From: an uncultured Oscillospiraceae bacterium
GTDB taxonomy: Bacteria; Bacillota; Clostridia; Oscillospirales; Ruminococcaceae
Direction of reading: 5' to 3'
DNA: 20,703 nt
Assembly: GCA_900547385.1 (NCBI GenBank)
Contig: URGQ01000026.1
Span: forward strand, 1 to 20,703
Part shown: piece by piece, positions 1-7,225 of the stretch
Layout of the letters: every line of letters begins with the position of its first letter
Position numbering within the stretch: the first letter of the stretch is position 1
Made by a program: the position numbers and the translations under genes
Notes under the pieces: model-generated
Told to the model about the DNA's origin: nothing
The model's input: the letters and a program-made list of their open reading frames with translations, nothing else
Database searches by the model: none

Positions 1-21
1 ATTTTTAAGCATTAGATGCCA

Positions 22-90
22 CTTCCCGATGTCGTATCGGGTCTACTCCTAAGCGGTAGGTCGGGTGTTCGAATCACCTCGGGAACGCCA
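22..90 (+). tRNA. tRNA-Arg(CCU)-like 3' half, probably degenerate or an att remnant
   Basis: The right part reads like a normal tRNA 3' half: a CTCCTAA anticodon-type loop (46-52, anticodon CCT at 48-50), a T-arm with loop TTCGAAT (67-73) flanked by GGGTG and CACCT, a 3' acceptor strand CGGGAAC (80-86), discriminator G and encoded CCA (88-90). The 5' side is abnormal. CTTCCCG (22-28) can pair with six of seven acceptor bases, but only 12-14 nt remain where a full D-arm should be, and they form another hairpin (CCCGAT/ATCGGG). The anticodon stem does not pair properly around a CCT anticodon. The total of 69 nt including CCA is too short for a canonical tRNA. I infer a tRNA pseudogene, or the 3' tRNA fragment left at one end of an element integrated in a tRNA-Arg gene. 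A functional but odd tRNA is less likely. Confidence 0.5.
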
Positions 91-126
91 AAAGAAAAGA
101 CGCCATATGGCGTCTTTTCTTTTGGC
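87..126. terminator. 40-bp perfect palindrome, bidirectional intrinsic terminator
   Basis: Positions 87-106 are the exact reverse complement of 107-126. The core GACGCC-ATAT-GGCGTC is flanked by TTTTCTTTT on the right and its complement on the left, so each strand gives a GC stem followed by a T-tract. It lies between the tRNA-like sequence (plus) and the stop codon of the EAL gene (minus, 133), so it can end transcripts from both sides. The first bases of the palindrome include the CCA of the tRNA-like sequence. Confidence 0.85.
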
Positions 127-132
127 CCTTCT

Positions 133-2076
133 TTACAAAATAAATCCCTTGCTTTCTAAATAGCGCAGCGCCTCTGGCAACGGCAGCACGCGGGAGTAAT
201 AAAATCCCTGCACCATATCACAGCCGGTCTCACGGATCATCTCGTGCTGAGCCGCCGTTTCCACGCCTTCACACAGCACCCGGGTGCCCATATCGTGTGC
301 CAACGCTATCAGTCCTTTCAGCATCCGCGCGCCCTTCTCCGTCATGGCATTCAGCACCACGCTTCGCTCAATCTTCACCAAGTCGATCTCATGGCTGTAA
401 AGATCGGAAAGTGCCGTGAATCCACTGCCCATATCGTCTATCGCGATCCTAAAGCCCATTCTTCTGCAGACTTCTATATTTGCCGCCGCCTGTTCCCCAT
501 TTTGGATCAGCGAATCCTCCGTAATTTCTATGATCAGCCGATCGTGGTCAAAGCGGTAACGCCCTGCGATTTCTCCGATTCTTTCCGCAAAGTCCTCCTG
601 AGAAATGGATACACGGGTAAAATTGCAGGTTAGGAACAACTTGCCACAGGGGGTGCCCTTCCAAACCTCCAGCAAGGCACACAGCCTCTCAAAAACGGCT
701 TCATCGTGCCGGGTGATGGCGCCGGTCTGCTTCATAACACCGATATAGGTCCCGGGGCGCATCACGCCCAATTCCGGGTGTTCCCAGCGGGAAAGTACCT
801 CTGCCCCACAGATCTCGCCCGTGCGGTTATCTACTATAAATTGCAGATAAGCCTTGATTTCTCCATTCGTCAACGCCCGATCAATATCCTGCCGCAGCTG
901 TTCGTTGCGGCTATTTTGCTTCTGCAGCTCCCGTGTGCTAAAGGCAAACAGTTCATCTTTCTTGTGGGCGTGCTGCCAGCCCTGCCGGGCATAGTACAGG
1001 GCGCCACTTGCATCGCAGTCCGGATTCTCCTCCAACGGACAGATGCCCGCCCGGAAAAGCCCTGTGTATTCCTGCCGGAATTCCGCCAGATACTTTTTCA
1101 GGGATAGTATCATCTCCCCCATCCGGTCGGCCGCTTCTTCCCGATTGCTGCAATGGTAAACCACCGCAAAAACGCCTTCCGCTATGCGGCAGAGAAATTC
1201 TGTTCCGCTGATATGCGATGCCAGCTGGTGTGCCGCGATCTGCTGGACCTCCTCTTGTTCCTTTGGGCTCAGCAGCTCCTTGGCTTTGGCATCCTCCCAG
1301 GCCAGATACCCTACATAGTAGAGATCCCGCACCCTGTCTGCCGTCACATCCCTGAACCTGACCTCATAGCAATGTGCATTGCCCAGCCCGGTCAGCGGGT
1401 CGAGCATTGCGTTCTCTTGCCTCTTTTTTCTCTTCCCATGCCGTATTATACCGAGTATTAGCAATGTAGCTGCCGCCGCTGCCAAAGCCGCCGCCCCTGC
1501 CAAGCGTGCCTTCTTCCACCCGGCCTGCGGCTCCTGCCCCATGGTAAAGGAGATTGCCAAGGTAGTTTTGTCCTCCTCCGGGATGGCCTCCAGCGCCTTT
1601 ATGATGCGCTCCCACAGCTCCTCTTTGATGATCCCGGTAAACCCCACACAAATCGCTGTTTCCCTGCCGTCCGTTTCGGTGGTAAGCACCGTTCGCTGTA
1701 CCGGCAGCACCATTCGGCTAAATTCTCCCCGCCGGAACGCCGTCACCATTTCCACCTGGCTGTTACGGGCCATTTCCAGTCGGCTGTCCTCACTGCCGGC
1801 ATTCACATAGGCAAAGGAGATCCCGGTATCCTCCGCCACCATTCCCAGCAGCTCCGGCAGAATTCCCCGGTAACATTGCTGTTCGCTGTCATAGTACTCT
1901 ATAGGGTACAGGTTTGGATTCCCCGCTATGTATACGCAATCCGCCGGGCCGGCTTCTTCCACGGTGGTAAGCACCTGTGCCATGCACTGTGGCCCCAGCA
2001 GCACAGCGCCGATTGCCAATACCGCAGCCATCCCCCACCGCCAAAAGCCATATCCCCGCTGCTTTTGTTTTTCCAT
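133..2076 (-). CDS. Membrane-anchored EAL-domain c-di-GMP phosphodiesterase with degenerate GGDEF domain
   Basis: About 647 aa from the ATG at 2074-2076. A longer reading to 2103 exists, but only the 2076 start has a GGAGAGG upstream. Layout: N-terminal signal/anchor (about 10-30), a short extracytoplasmic domain resembling family-3 solute-binding sensors (about 45-180), a membrane helix (about 190-212), a GGDEF-fold domain (about 220-370) and a C-terminal EAL domain (about 400-647). The GGDEF signature is lost (RIAEGVFAVV), so cyclase activity is unlikely. The EAL residues look intact: AEVL (E426), N485, E517 in EITE, D547-D548 in IDDMGSG, K568, E603 in CEGVET and QGFYYS. It should hydrolyse c-di-GMP in the cytoplasm, gated by an outside signal. 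It is the last gene of the operon, 31 nt after the DivIVA-like gene. The sensor is shorter than the usual two-lobed domain, so its ligand is unknown. Confidence 0.88.
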   Translation of the reverse strand: MEKQKQRGYGFWRWGMAAVLAIGAVLLGPQCMAQVLTTVEEAGPADCVYIAGNPNLYPIEYYDSEQQCYRGILPELLGMVAEDTGISFAYVNAGSEDSRLEMARNSQVEMVTAFRRGEFSRMVLPVQRTVLTTETDGRETAICVGFTGIIKEELWERIIKALEAIPEEDKTTLAISFTMGQEPQAGWKKARLAGAAALAAAAATLLILGIIRHGKRKKRQENAMLDPLTGLGNAHCYEVRFRDVTADRVRDLYYVGYLAWEDAKAKELLSPKEQEEVQQIAAHQLASHISGTEFLCRIAEGVFAVVYHCSNREEAADRMGEMILSLKKYLAEFRQEYTGLFRAGICPLEENPDCDASGALYYARQGWQHAHKKDELFAFSTRELQKQNSRNEQLRQDIDRALTNGEIKAYLQFIVDNRTGEICGAEVLSRWEHPELGVMRPGTYIGVMKQTGAITRHDEAVFERLCALLEVWKGTPCGKLFLTCNFTRVSISQEDFAERIGEIAGRYRFDHDRLIIEITEDSLIQNGEQAAANIEVCRRMGFRIAIDDMGSGFTALSDLYSHEIDLVKIERSVVLNAMTEKGARMLKGLIALAHDMGTRVLCEGVETAAQHEMIRETGCDMVQGFYYSRVLPLPEALRYLESKGFIL

Positions 2077-2107
2077 CCGTCCGTTCACCCTCTCCGGTCC
2101 CATTTTT

Positions 2108-2479
2108 CTATGCCCGGCGCTGCCGCAGCTGCCTCACCGCTTTTACAGCCAGTTTCCCAGCCAACGGCAGCAGTGCCTTGGCGCAGTCGGTCAGCAGTAC
2201 CGCTACATCATGCAGCGCGCCCCACGCCTTATCAGCCTTTTGCAGGGCGGCATTTTCTTCCCTCAGGACCTGCACCTGCTCCTTCAGCGCCGCTATTTCA
2301 CGGTCCTTATCGCACCCCTCGCGGCGCATCGCCTGCACAATGGCATCCAGCTTCTCCTCATTCTGCTGCCTTTCCTGCTCCATCTTGGCAGTCAGTTCTT
2401 CGCTCATTTTGGCAATGTATTCACATACATCCTGCTTCTTAAAACCCCACAAACCGGTTTTTAGATTGTTCAGTTCCAT
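2108..2479 (-). CDS. Small DivIVA-like coiled-coil protein
   Basis: 123 aa from the ATG at 2477-2479, which has an AGAGGGG Shine-Dalgarno 6-7 nt upstream. An upstream in-frame ATG at 2584 lies inside the glycosyltransferase gene and is rejected. The N-terminus (LWGFKKQDVCEYIAKM) matches the membrane-targeting pattern of DivIVA/GpsB-type proteins (GF-K-x-V-x-x-YI). A charged coiled coil follows (about 20-85), then a hydrophobic/amphipathic and strongly basic tail ending in RQLRQRRA. The stop is 31 nt from the EAL start and the gene is 17 nt after the glycosyltransferase stop, so it is part of the operon. I infer a scaffold that may position the polymer synthase at curved membrane or septum. 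The family assignment rests on a short motif and is tentative. Confidence 0.65.
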   Translation of the reverse strand: MELNNLKTGLWGFKKQDVCEYIAKMSEELTAKMEQERQQNEEKLDAIVQAMRREGCDKDREIAALKEQVQVLREENAALQKADKAWGALHDVAVLLTDCAKALLPLAGKLAVKAVRQLRQRRA

Positions 2480-2496
2480 GGCTTTCCCCTCTTTTA

Positions 2497-3900
2497 TCAA
2501 TTGTAATTTATCGTTTTTCGCTTCATGCTGCCCCATTGCAGTCTGCTCTTGCGGTAGCCAAAAAATGCCGTTACCCGCACCCATGTTAAAACAAACCGCA
2601 GGCAGGTGATCTCAAAAAAGCACAGCAGCACCGCCTTCATCATATCGGCAAAGGACACCCTCAAATCCGCGGTATACATCCGCGCAAAGAAAGCCGTAAG
2701 GGAAAGCACCACCCCAAACAGCACATAGATGAGGAACAGCAGCACCATAAACCGCACATTGATCAATCCGCTGAACCATGCCAATACCATGGTAGCAACG
2801 CCAAAGATCTCTATAACCGGCGAAAGCAGTTCATACACCAAAAAGTAAAAATAGGAGATGAAGCTCACCGCGCCAAATTGCGGGTTAAACAGGATTCCGC
2901 GGTGCTTCATCATACTTTGGAACAGCCCCAGGTGCCAGCGCCTGCGCTGCTTTTTCAGGTCGCTCAGCCGCTCCGGTGCCTGTGTCCAGCATATGGCATC
3001 GGTGGCATAGCGGATACAGTAATCCATACGGTTCACCGTGCAGTATTCGTGCAGTTTTACCACCAGTTCCATATCCTCTCCCAGCGTGGAGACATTGTAC
3101 CCCCCTGCCGCAATGACAACATCCTTCCTGAACAGTCCAAAGGCACCGGAAATAATCAGTGAGCCATTGAATTGATCGAACAGAATGCGGGAAGCCAAAA
3201 AGGAACGGTCATACTCCAACACCTGCATACACGCCAACAAATTCCGGGGCAGACGGTATTTTTTTACCCGTCCATGCTCCAGCTCCACATCATTGGCAAT
3301 GCGCACCAGCCCTCCTACCGCCACCACATGGCGGTCCTCCAGCATTGGCTGGACTATCTTTTTCAGGGAATCCGCCTGCAACACCGAGTCTGCATCCATG
3401 CAGATGAAGTATGGAAAATTGGCCGCGTTGACTCCCATGTTCAGCGCATCAGCCTTGCCACCGTTTTTCTTGCGAATGACGGTAAACGGAACTTTCTGTG
3501 TCCTTGTTTCATAAATAAATTCTTCCGGCTGGCATGGCACCTGCCGCCGAATGGGCCGGTGCACTGCATGCATATTAAAGGCCTCGATCAGCGTTTGGGA
3601 GGTGTCGTCCTCGGAGCCATCATCCACTACTATGACCTCATAGGCCTGGTATTCCAGGTTCAGCAGCGAATGGACCGTAGCCACCACCGTTACCGCCTCA
3701 TTCCATGCCGGTACAATAATCGAAATGGGCATATGATAGTCATTGGGTAGGTAGTTCTGCAGCCGCCGCTGGCGGTGCTGCCGGTACAATTGGATAGAGC
3801 CCACCACTACCGATAAAAACAGAAAGGTGGAGTACCCGATCAGATAAACGATGAAAAAGATGCCGACCACATCCAAAAAGCCATCAATCAACTGGTACAT
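2497..3900 (-). CDS. Processive family-2 glycosyltransferase (cellulose/PNAG/hyaluronan synthase type)
   Basis: 467 aa. One N-terminal membrane helix region (about 8-38), a GT-A catalytic domain (about 57-330) and several C-terminal membrane helices (about 345-445). Hallmarks of the processive GT2 synthases are visible: VDDGS (92-96), the metal-binding DAD (169-171), SGAFGLFR (251-258), LGED with the catalytic-base aspartate (273-276) and QRRRW (318-322). It should use a UDP-sugar on the cytoplasmic side and extrude a polymer; the sugar cannot be read from sequence. No PilZ domain follows the last helices, unlike BcsA, so direct c-di-GMP activation is not evident. The start overlaps the end of the HEAT gene by 13 bp, implying translational coupling. 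It is the only polymerase in the operon. Confidence 0.9.
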   Translation of the reverse strand: MYQLIDGFLDVVGIFFIVYLIGYSTFLFLSVVVGSIQLYRQHRQRRLQNYLPNDYHMPISIIVPAWNEAVTVVATVHSLLNLEYQAYEVIVVDDGSEDDTSQTLIEAFNMHAVHRPIRRQVPCQPEEFIYETRTQKVPFTVIRKKNGGKADALNMGVNAANFPYFICMDADSVLQADSLKKIVQPMLEDRHVVAVGGLVRIANDVELEHGRVKKYRLPRNLLACMQVLEYDRSFLASRILFDQFNGSLIISGAFGLFRKDVVIAAGGYNVSTLGEDMELVVKLHEYCTVNRMDYCIRYATDAICWTQAPERLSDLKKQRRRWHLGLFQSMMKHRGILFNPQFGAVSFISYFYFLVYELLSPVIEIFGVATMVLAWFSGLINVRFMVLLFLIYVLFGVVLSLTAFFARMYTADLRVSFADMMKAVLLCFFEITCLRFVLTWVRVTAFFGYRKSRLQWGSMKRKTINYN

Positions 3901-5006
3901 TCCTGCTCCGCCTCCTTTTGGGTCAGATTTCTGATGTCAAAGCGATAGCGCAGAATCTCGGTGGCATAGCGGTCATGCCCCTCCATTACATCAATGAGAT
4001 CCAAATAGGTCAACCCCATCCGCTCCAAGCTTTTGGAAGCATTGAACCGGATATACCAGTTGCGGCTGTACAGGTTGCGCTTCAGCCGCTCAATGGTCTC
4101 ATCGCCGGGGTAAGCGCACAGCGCTGTGGAGGCGATGGCCGCATATTCCCAACGGGCATCATTGCGGCATTCCGCCAGTTCCAGCAGCGTCTCGTAGGCC
4201 GGCCCGTAAGGGTAGCGCCCCAGGTAACGGATACAGGCGTAGCGCACTTCATCATCGGTCGCTGTGTTCTGCAGCAGCGCCAGTGCAAAGGCGCAGTGTT
4301 CCCCGGAATCCAGCCGCAGAAAGTTCATCATCGCCATCTGCATCTCCGGGCTGAAATCTGCGAAGCTTTTCTCTATACAGCGCCCCAGCGCCTCATGGTC
4401 GCCGGTAAATTCCAACAATCCGTCGGCCAGCAGCTTTTCGTGGAAAAAGCTCTCGCCGCCATCCAATATCTTCAGAGCCTTCATGATGCAGTCGCAGTCT
4501 CCTGTGGTATATAGGGCCTGCATGGCATTCTCCCGGCAATAGATACTGGACTCCCTTAGCAGCGTATACATCGCATCCACCACGCCGGAAAAGGGCCGGT
4601 TCTCGATCAGGTGGTACTTTTTGATGATATAGGGGAAGTACGCCGCCTCAATCCGGTCCTTCCGCCCATAGCGGATCGTCAAATACACAATCACTCCACC
4701 CAGCTGAGAAAGATATTCCGTCGCCTGCTGCGGTTCCTCCCGGTACAGGTCCTCCAGCATCTTATCAAAGGCGATCATATTCCCGGTGCGGGTCAACTGC
4801 CGGCTCAAGTATTTTTTGTGCCGTCTCTCAACCTGCTGTCCTGTGTTGATGCGTTCTATCTGCTGCAGGATGTGCTGCCGAAATCGGGCGCTGGCCCGCA
4901 CCGTTCTGCGGTCCCTGCGCTTTAACACGATGGCGGTAATGATGTTGAATACGATCATCCCGCTGCAAATAAGCAAATAGACATACAGCAGTGTCTCTAT
5001 CCTCAA
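3888..5006 (-). CDS. Membrane-anchored HEAT-repeat protein of the exopolysaccharide operon
   Basis: 372 aa, with a TTG start at 5004-5006 preceded by GGGAGG at good spacing. One membrane helix near the N-terminus (about 5-28) is followed by LKRRDRR, so by the positive-inside rule the rest faces the cytoplasm. Residues about 90-350 are alpha-helical pairs typical of HEAT/armadillo-like repeats, for example EVRYACIRYLGRY, WEYAAIASTALCAY and WYIRFNASKSLERMG. No catalytic motif is seen. It sits 21 nt after the glycoside hydrolase and overlaps the synthase start by 13 bp, so it is probably made in step with the synthase. I infer a cytosolic scaffold or regulator of the glycosyltransferase. The exact role is unknown. 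Confidence 0.75.
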   Translation of the reverse strand: MRIETLLYVYLLICSGMIVFNIITAIVLKRRDRRTVRASARFRQHILQQIERINTGQQVERRHKKYLSRQLTRTGNMIAFDKMLEDLYREEPQQATEYLSQLGGVIVYLTIRYGRKDRIEAAYFPYIIKKYHLIENRPFSGVVDAMYTLLRESSIYCRENAMQALYTTGDCDCIMKALKILDGGESFFHEKLLADGLLEFTGDHEALGRCIEKSFADFSPEMQMAMMNFLRLDSGEHCAFALALLQNTATDDEVRYACIRYLGRYPYGPAYETLLELAECRNDARWEYAAIASTALCAYPGDETIERLKRNLYSRNWYIRFNASKSLERMGLTYLDLIDVMEGHDRYATEILRYRFDIRNLTQKEAEQECTS

Positions 5007-5027
5007 TACTACCGCCTCCCTCCTGCA

Positions 5028-7214
5028 TCATCCGTTCCACAGCTCCTGCATCATGTAATAAGATGCCTTCAGTCGTTCATGATAGGTCACCCGGTTTCCC
5101 CAGCCTGTAAGTGTCAACGGCGAAAGCTCGCACCGGCTCTCCTGTTCTGCCGTCATTACCCCCAGGTACATTTCATCTATATTGATATGCTCAATGCCGT
5201 AATTGCCGTTGTAATAGTCGTCCAGTATCTGCATTTTAGAGGGATCAGCAAAATTGAGCAGCTGCCACGGCAGCCGCAGCTCTATGCAGCCCTCCCTGGT
5301 CATAAAGTCCGCCAGCGAATCATACGCGGCACTGGCCGGGTCACCGCAGCCATATCGCAGCCGCCCGGTCTCAAAGGTCGCTCCGCCGTATTTTGCAATG
5401 ATGGCCTCAGTCATCACCTCGCCCTCATTAAAAATCTCCAGAATCATATCGATATTGGTAAAGCCAGGTGCGTGCGGGTCGGGCAGGTTATCCCGCAGGT
5501 AGGTATCATAGCCCCAAACATTCTGCGAGTAGGTACTGCGCAGCACTTCATAGGGTTCCTGCACCATCACCCGGCTGTTTTCCCGGCCATCCAGCACCAC
5601 CAGAAAATCCACCCCACGGTCGAATTTCAGCCCAAAGTTCTGGCAATAGCTCGTCCCAGTCTTTGGGGTGGTATCTATGGGCAGATATAGGGTTTCCCCC
5701 TCCGGATTCCATCCTTCTTTCCGCACCATCAGGTACAGATACCGTTCATCGTATTTCGCGGAAAGGGTCATCCCCTCATTTTGCCCGATGACATCCACCT
5801 CGGTCCATTCGGTCGGGTCGCCATCCAGGGTACACACCGTTTGCTCCTGCCCCGGGTCAAAGGCCAACAGGCCAAAATACTGCTCATTAGTCTGGATATC
5901 CGACCAGTATGGGGTGCGGGTCAGATTCACAGCATGCATGGTGTTCCAGGTTCGCTTAAACCACTCATCCTGCCAGGCAAATACCACACTGCCCGCACAA
6001 CCTGCTGCTTTTATGTCCTCGTAGCAGGTAGCCAGCGCCATCCCCTGCTCCTGCTCTGTCATATTTCCCTGGTTGCGGCCAGTATTTAGGTCCCGGTGGG
6101 CCATCCCTCGCCCGGTGGAAACACCAAATTCTGAAATGACTACCGGCATGGTGTGGTGGGCAACCAGCCCCGTAAGATACGCCCGGTAGGTATTCATCCG
6201 ACTATCCTCATCCCGGAAGATCTCGTGGTCCTCAAGCCCCAGTCCACTCCAATCCTCTGTCCAGTTCAGGTAATCGGGATAGTAAGGATACACATGGTAG
6301 GAGGCAAACTGTCCCGATATCACCCGCTCCGTGGTGCAGATGTGTTCCGCATCCACCGTCGCACATTTCATATACAGCCTTTTGATCTCATCGGGATATT
6401 GAAAGGGGTCAGTGGTGGGCCAATTGGAAAAGGCTATGAGCTTCTGTGTTTTGTAGCGGCTGCTCTCATATTCCAGCACCTTATCCCCCACCCGGGCCAA
6501 CAGCACCTCAAAAGGAGTTGCCTTATCCGTTGTGGTCAGGTATTTCCCTGCATAGGAGGTATAACCCTCCCGGCCGGCATAGGTGTCATCGGTATAGGCT
6601 ACTGTCATGTCATCCCATTCTACCCCCAGGATGTACCCGATCACCCATGGGGAGATATCCTTTTTATAGCTGCCGTAGCCAGCGCTTTGCACCTGTTGGG
6701 CCGCCAGGCGGCGCTGCCCGTGCACTACATCCAGCATGGTGCGGCAATCCTGCAGAAAGGTCTCATAAAAATCCTTATCGTAGGCATCCCGGTGGGAATT
6801 CTGCACATAGTCATTTACCCACACCCCGTGGATAAGATACAGCGGTTCCGGGTTATCCTTGTTGTATTCATAAAAAGCGTTGTAGAACGCCTCACCTTGG
6901 ATGGTATAGACCCGAACGGTATTGGCCCCCATTGCCTGGATATACCCGAACCACCGCCGGTAGGTCTCTTCGTCTATGGCAAACTCCGTTGCCCACTTGC
7001 CCGGTATCCCGGAGCCCATATTGACCCCCCGGATCTCAAAGGGCTGCCAGCCCTCCCCACAGTCCAGGTAGATTTCCTTCCCATCGGTCTTTACAAAGGT
7101 TGTCACGGGCTCCTCCGGCATCAGATCAATATACCACCCCAGCCGGTAGTGTGCCGCATCCAATGCCATAAACAGCAGCACCAGCACTGAAAGGGCAATA
7201 ATGAACTTCTTCAC
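5028..7214 (-). CDS. Membrane-anchored TIM-barrel glycoside hydrolase with CBM9-like C-terminal domain
   Basis: 728 aa, GTG start at 7212-7214 with AGGAGG upstream. An N-terminal signal anchor (about 4-20) places the protein outside the cell. Residues about 57-440 look like a GH2/GH5-type (clan A) TIM barrel: EIRGVNMGSGIPG near strand 1, GANTVRVYTI, a likely acid/base E199 in GVEW and a likely nucleophile E362 in SEFGVSTGRG. Residues about 460-715 resemble a family-9 carbohydrate-binding or DOMON-like beta-sandwich (LDGDPTEW, then AKYDERYLYLMV). Eleven nt separate it from the CotH gene and 21 nt from the HEAT gene. By analogy to BcsZ-type hydrolases in synthase operons it probably trims, releases or transglycosylates the polymer. 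The substrate and exact GH family are not assignable by eye. Confidence 0.8.
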   Translation of the reverse strand: MKKFIIALSVLVLLFMALDAAHYRLGWYIDLMPEEPVTTFVKTDGKEIYLDCGEGWQPFEIRGVNMGSGIPGKWATEFAIDEETYRRWFGYIQAMGANTVRVYTIQGEAFYNAFYEYNKDNPEPLYLIHGVWVNDYVQNSHRDAYDKDFYETFLQDCRTMLDVVHGQRRLAAQQVQSAGYGSYKKDISPWVIGYILGVEWDDMTVAYTDDTYAGREGYTSYAGKYLTTTDKATPFEVLLARVGDKVLEYESSRYKTQKLIAFSNWPTTDPFQYPDEIKRLYMKCATVDAEHICTTERVISGQFASYHVYPYYPDYLNWTEDWSGLGLEDHEIFRDEDSRMNTYRAYLTGLVAHHTMPVVISEFGVSTGRGMAHRDLNTGRNQGNMTEQEQGMALATCYEDIKAAGCAGSVVFAWQDEWFKRTWNTMHAVNLTRTPYWSDIQTNEQYFGLLAFDPGQEQTVCTLDGDPTEWTEVDVIGQNEGMTLSAKYDERYLYLMVRKEGWNPEGETLYLPIDTTPKTGTSYCQNFGLKFDRGVDFLVVLDGRENSRVMVQEPYEVLRSTYSQNVWGYDTYLRDNLPDPHAPGFTNIDMILEIFNEGEVMTEAIIAKYGGATFETGRLRYGCGDPASAAYDSLADFMTREGCIELRLPWQLLNFADPSKMQILDDYYNGNYGIEHINIDEMYLGVMTAEQESRCELSPLTLTGWGNRVTYHERLKASYYMMQELWNG

Positions 7215-7225
7215 TTTAATCCTCC

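Noticed and set aside
2480..2584. N-terminal extension of the DivIVA-like protein by 35 codons
   Set aside because: The extension lies within the glycosyltransferase gene and lacks a ribosome binding site, whereas the internal ATG has AGAGGGG at good spacing.
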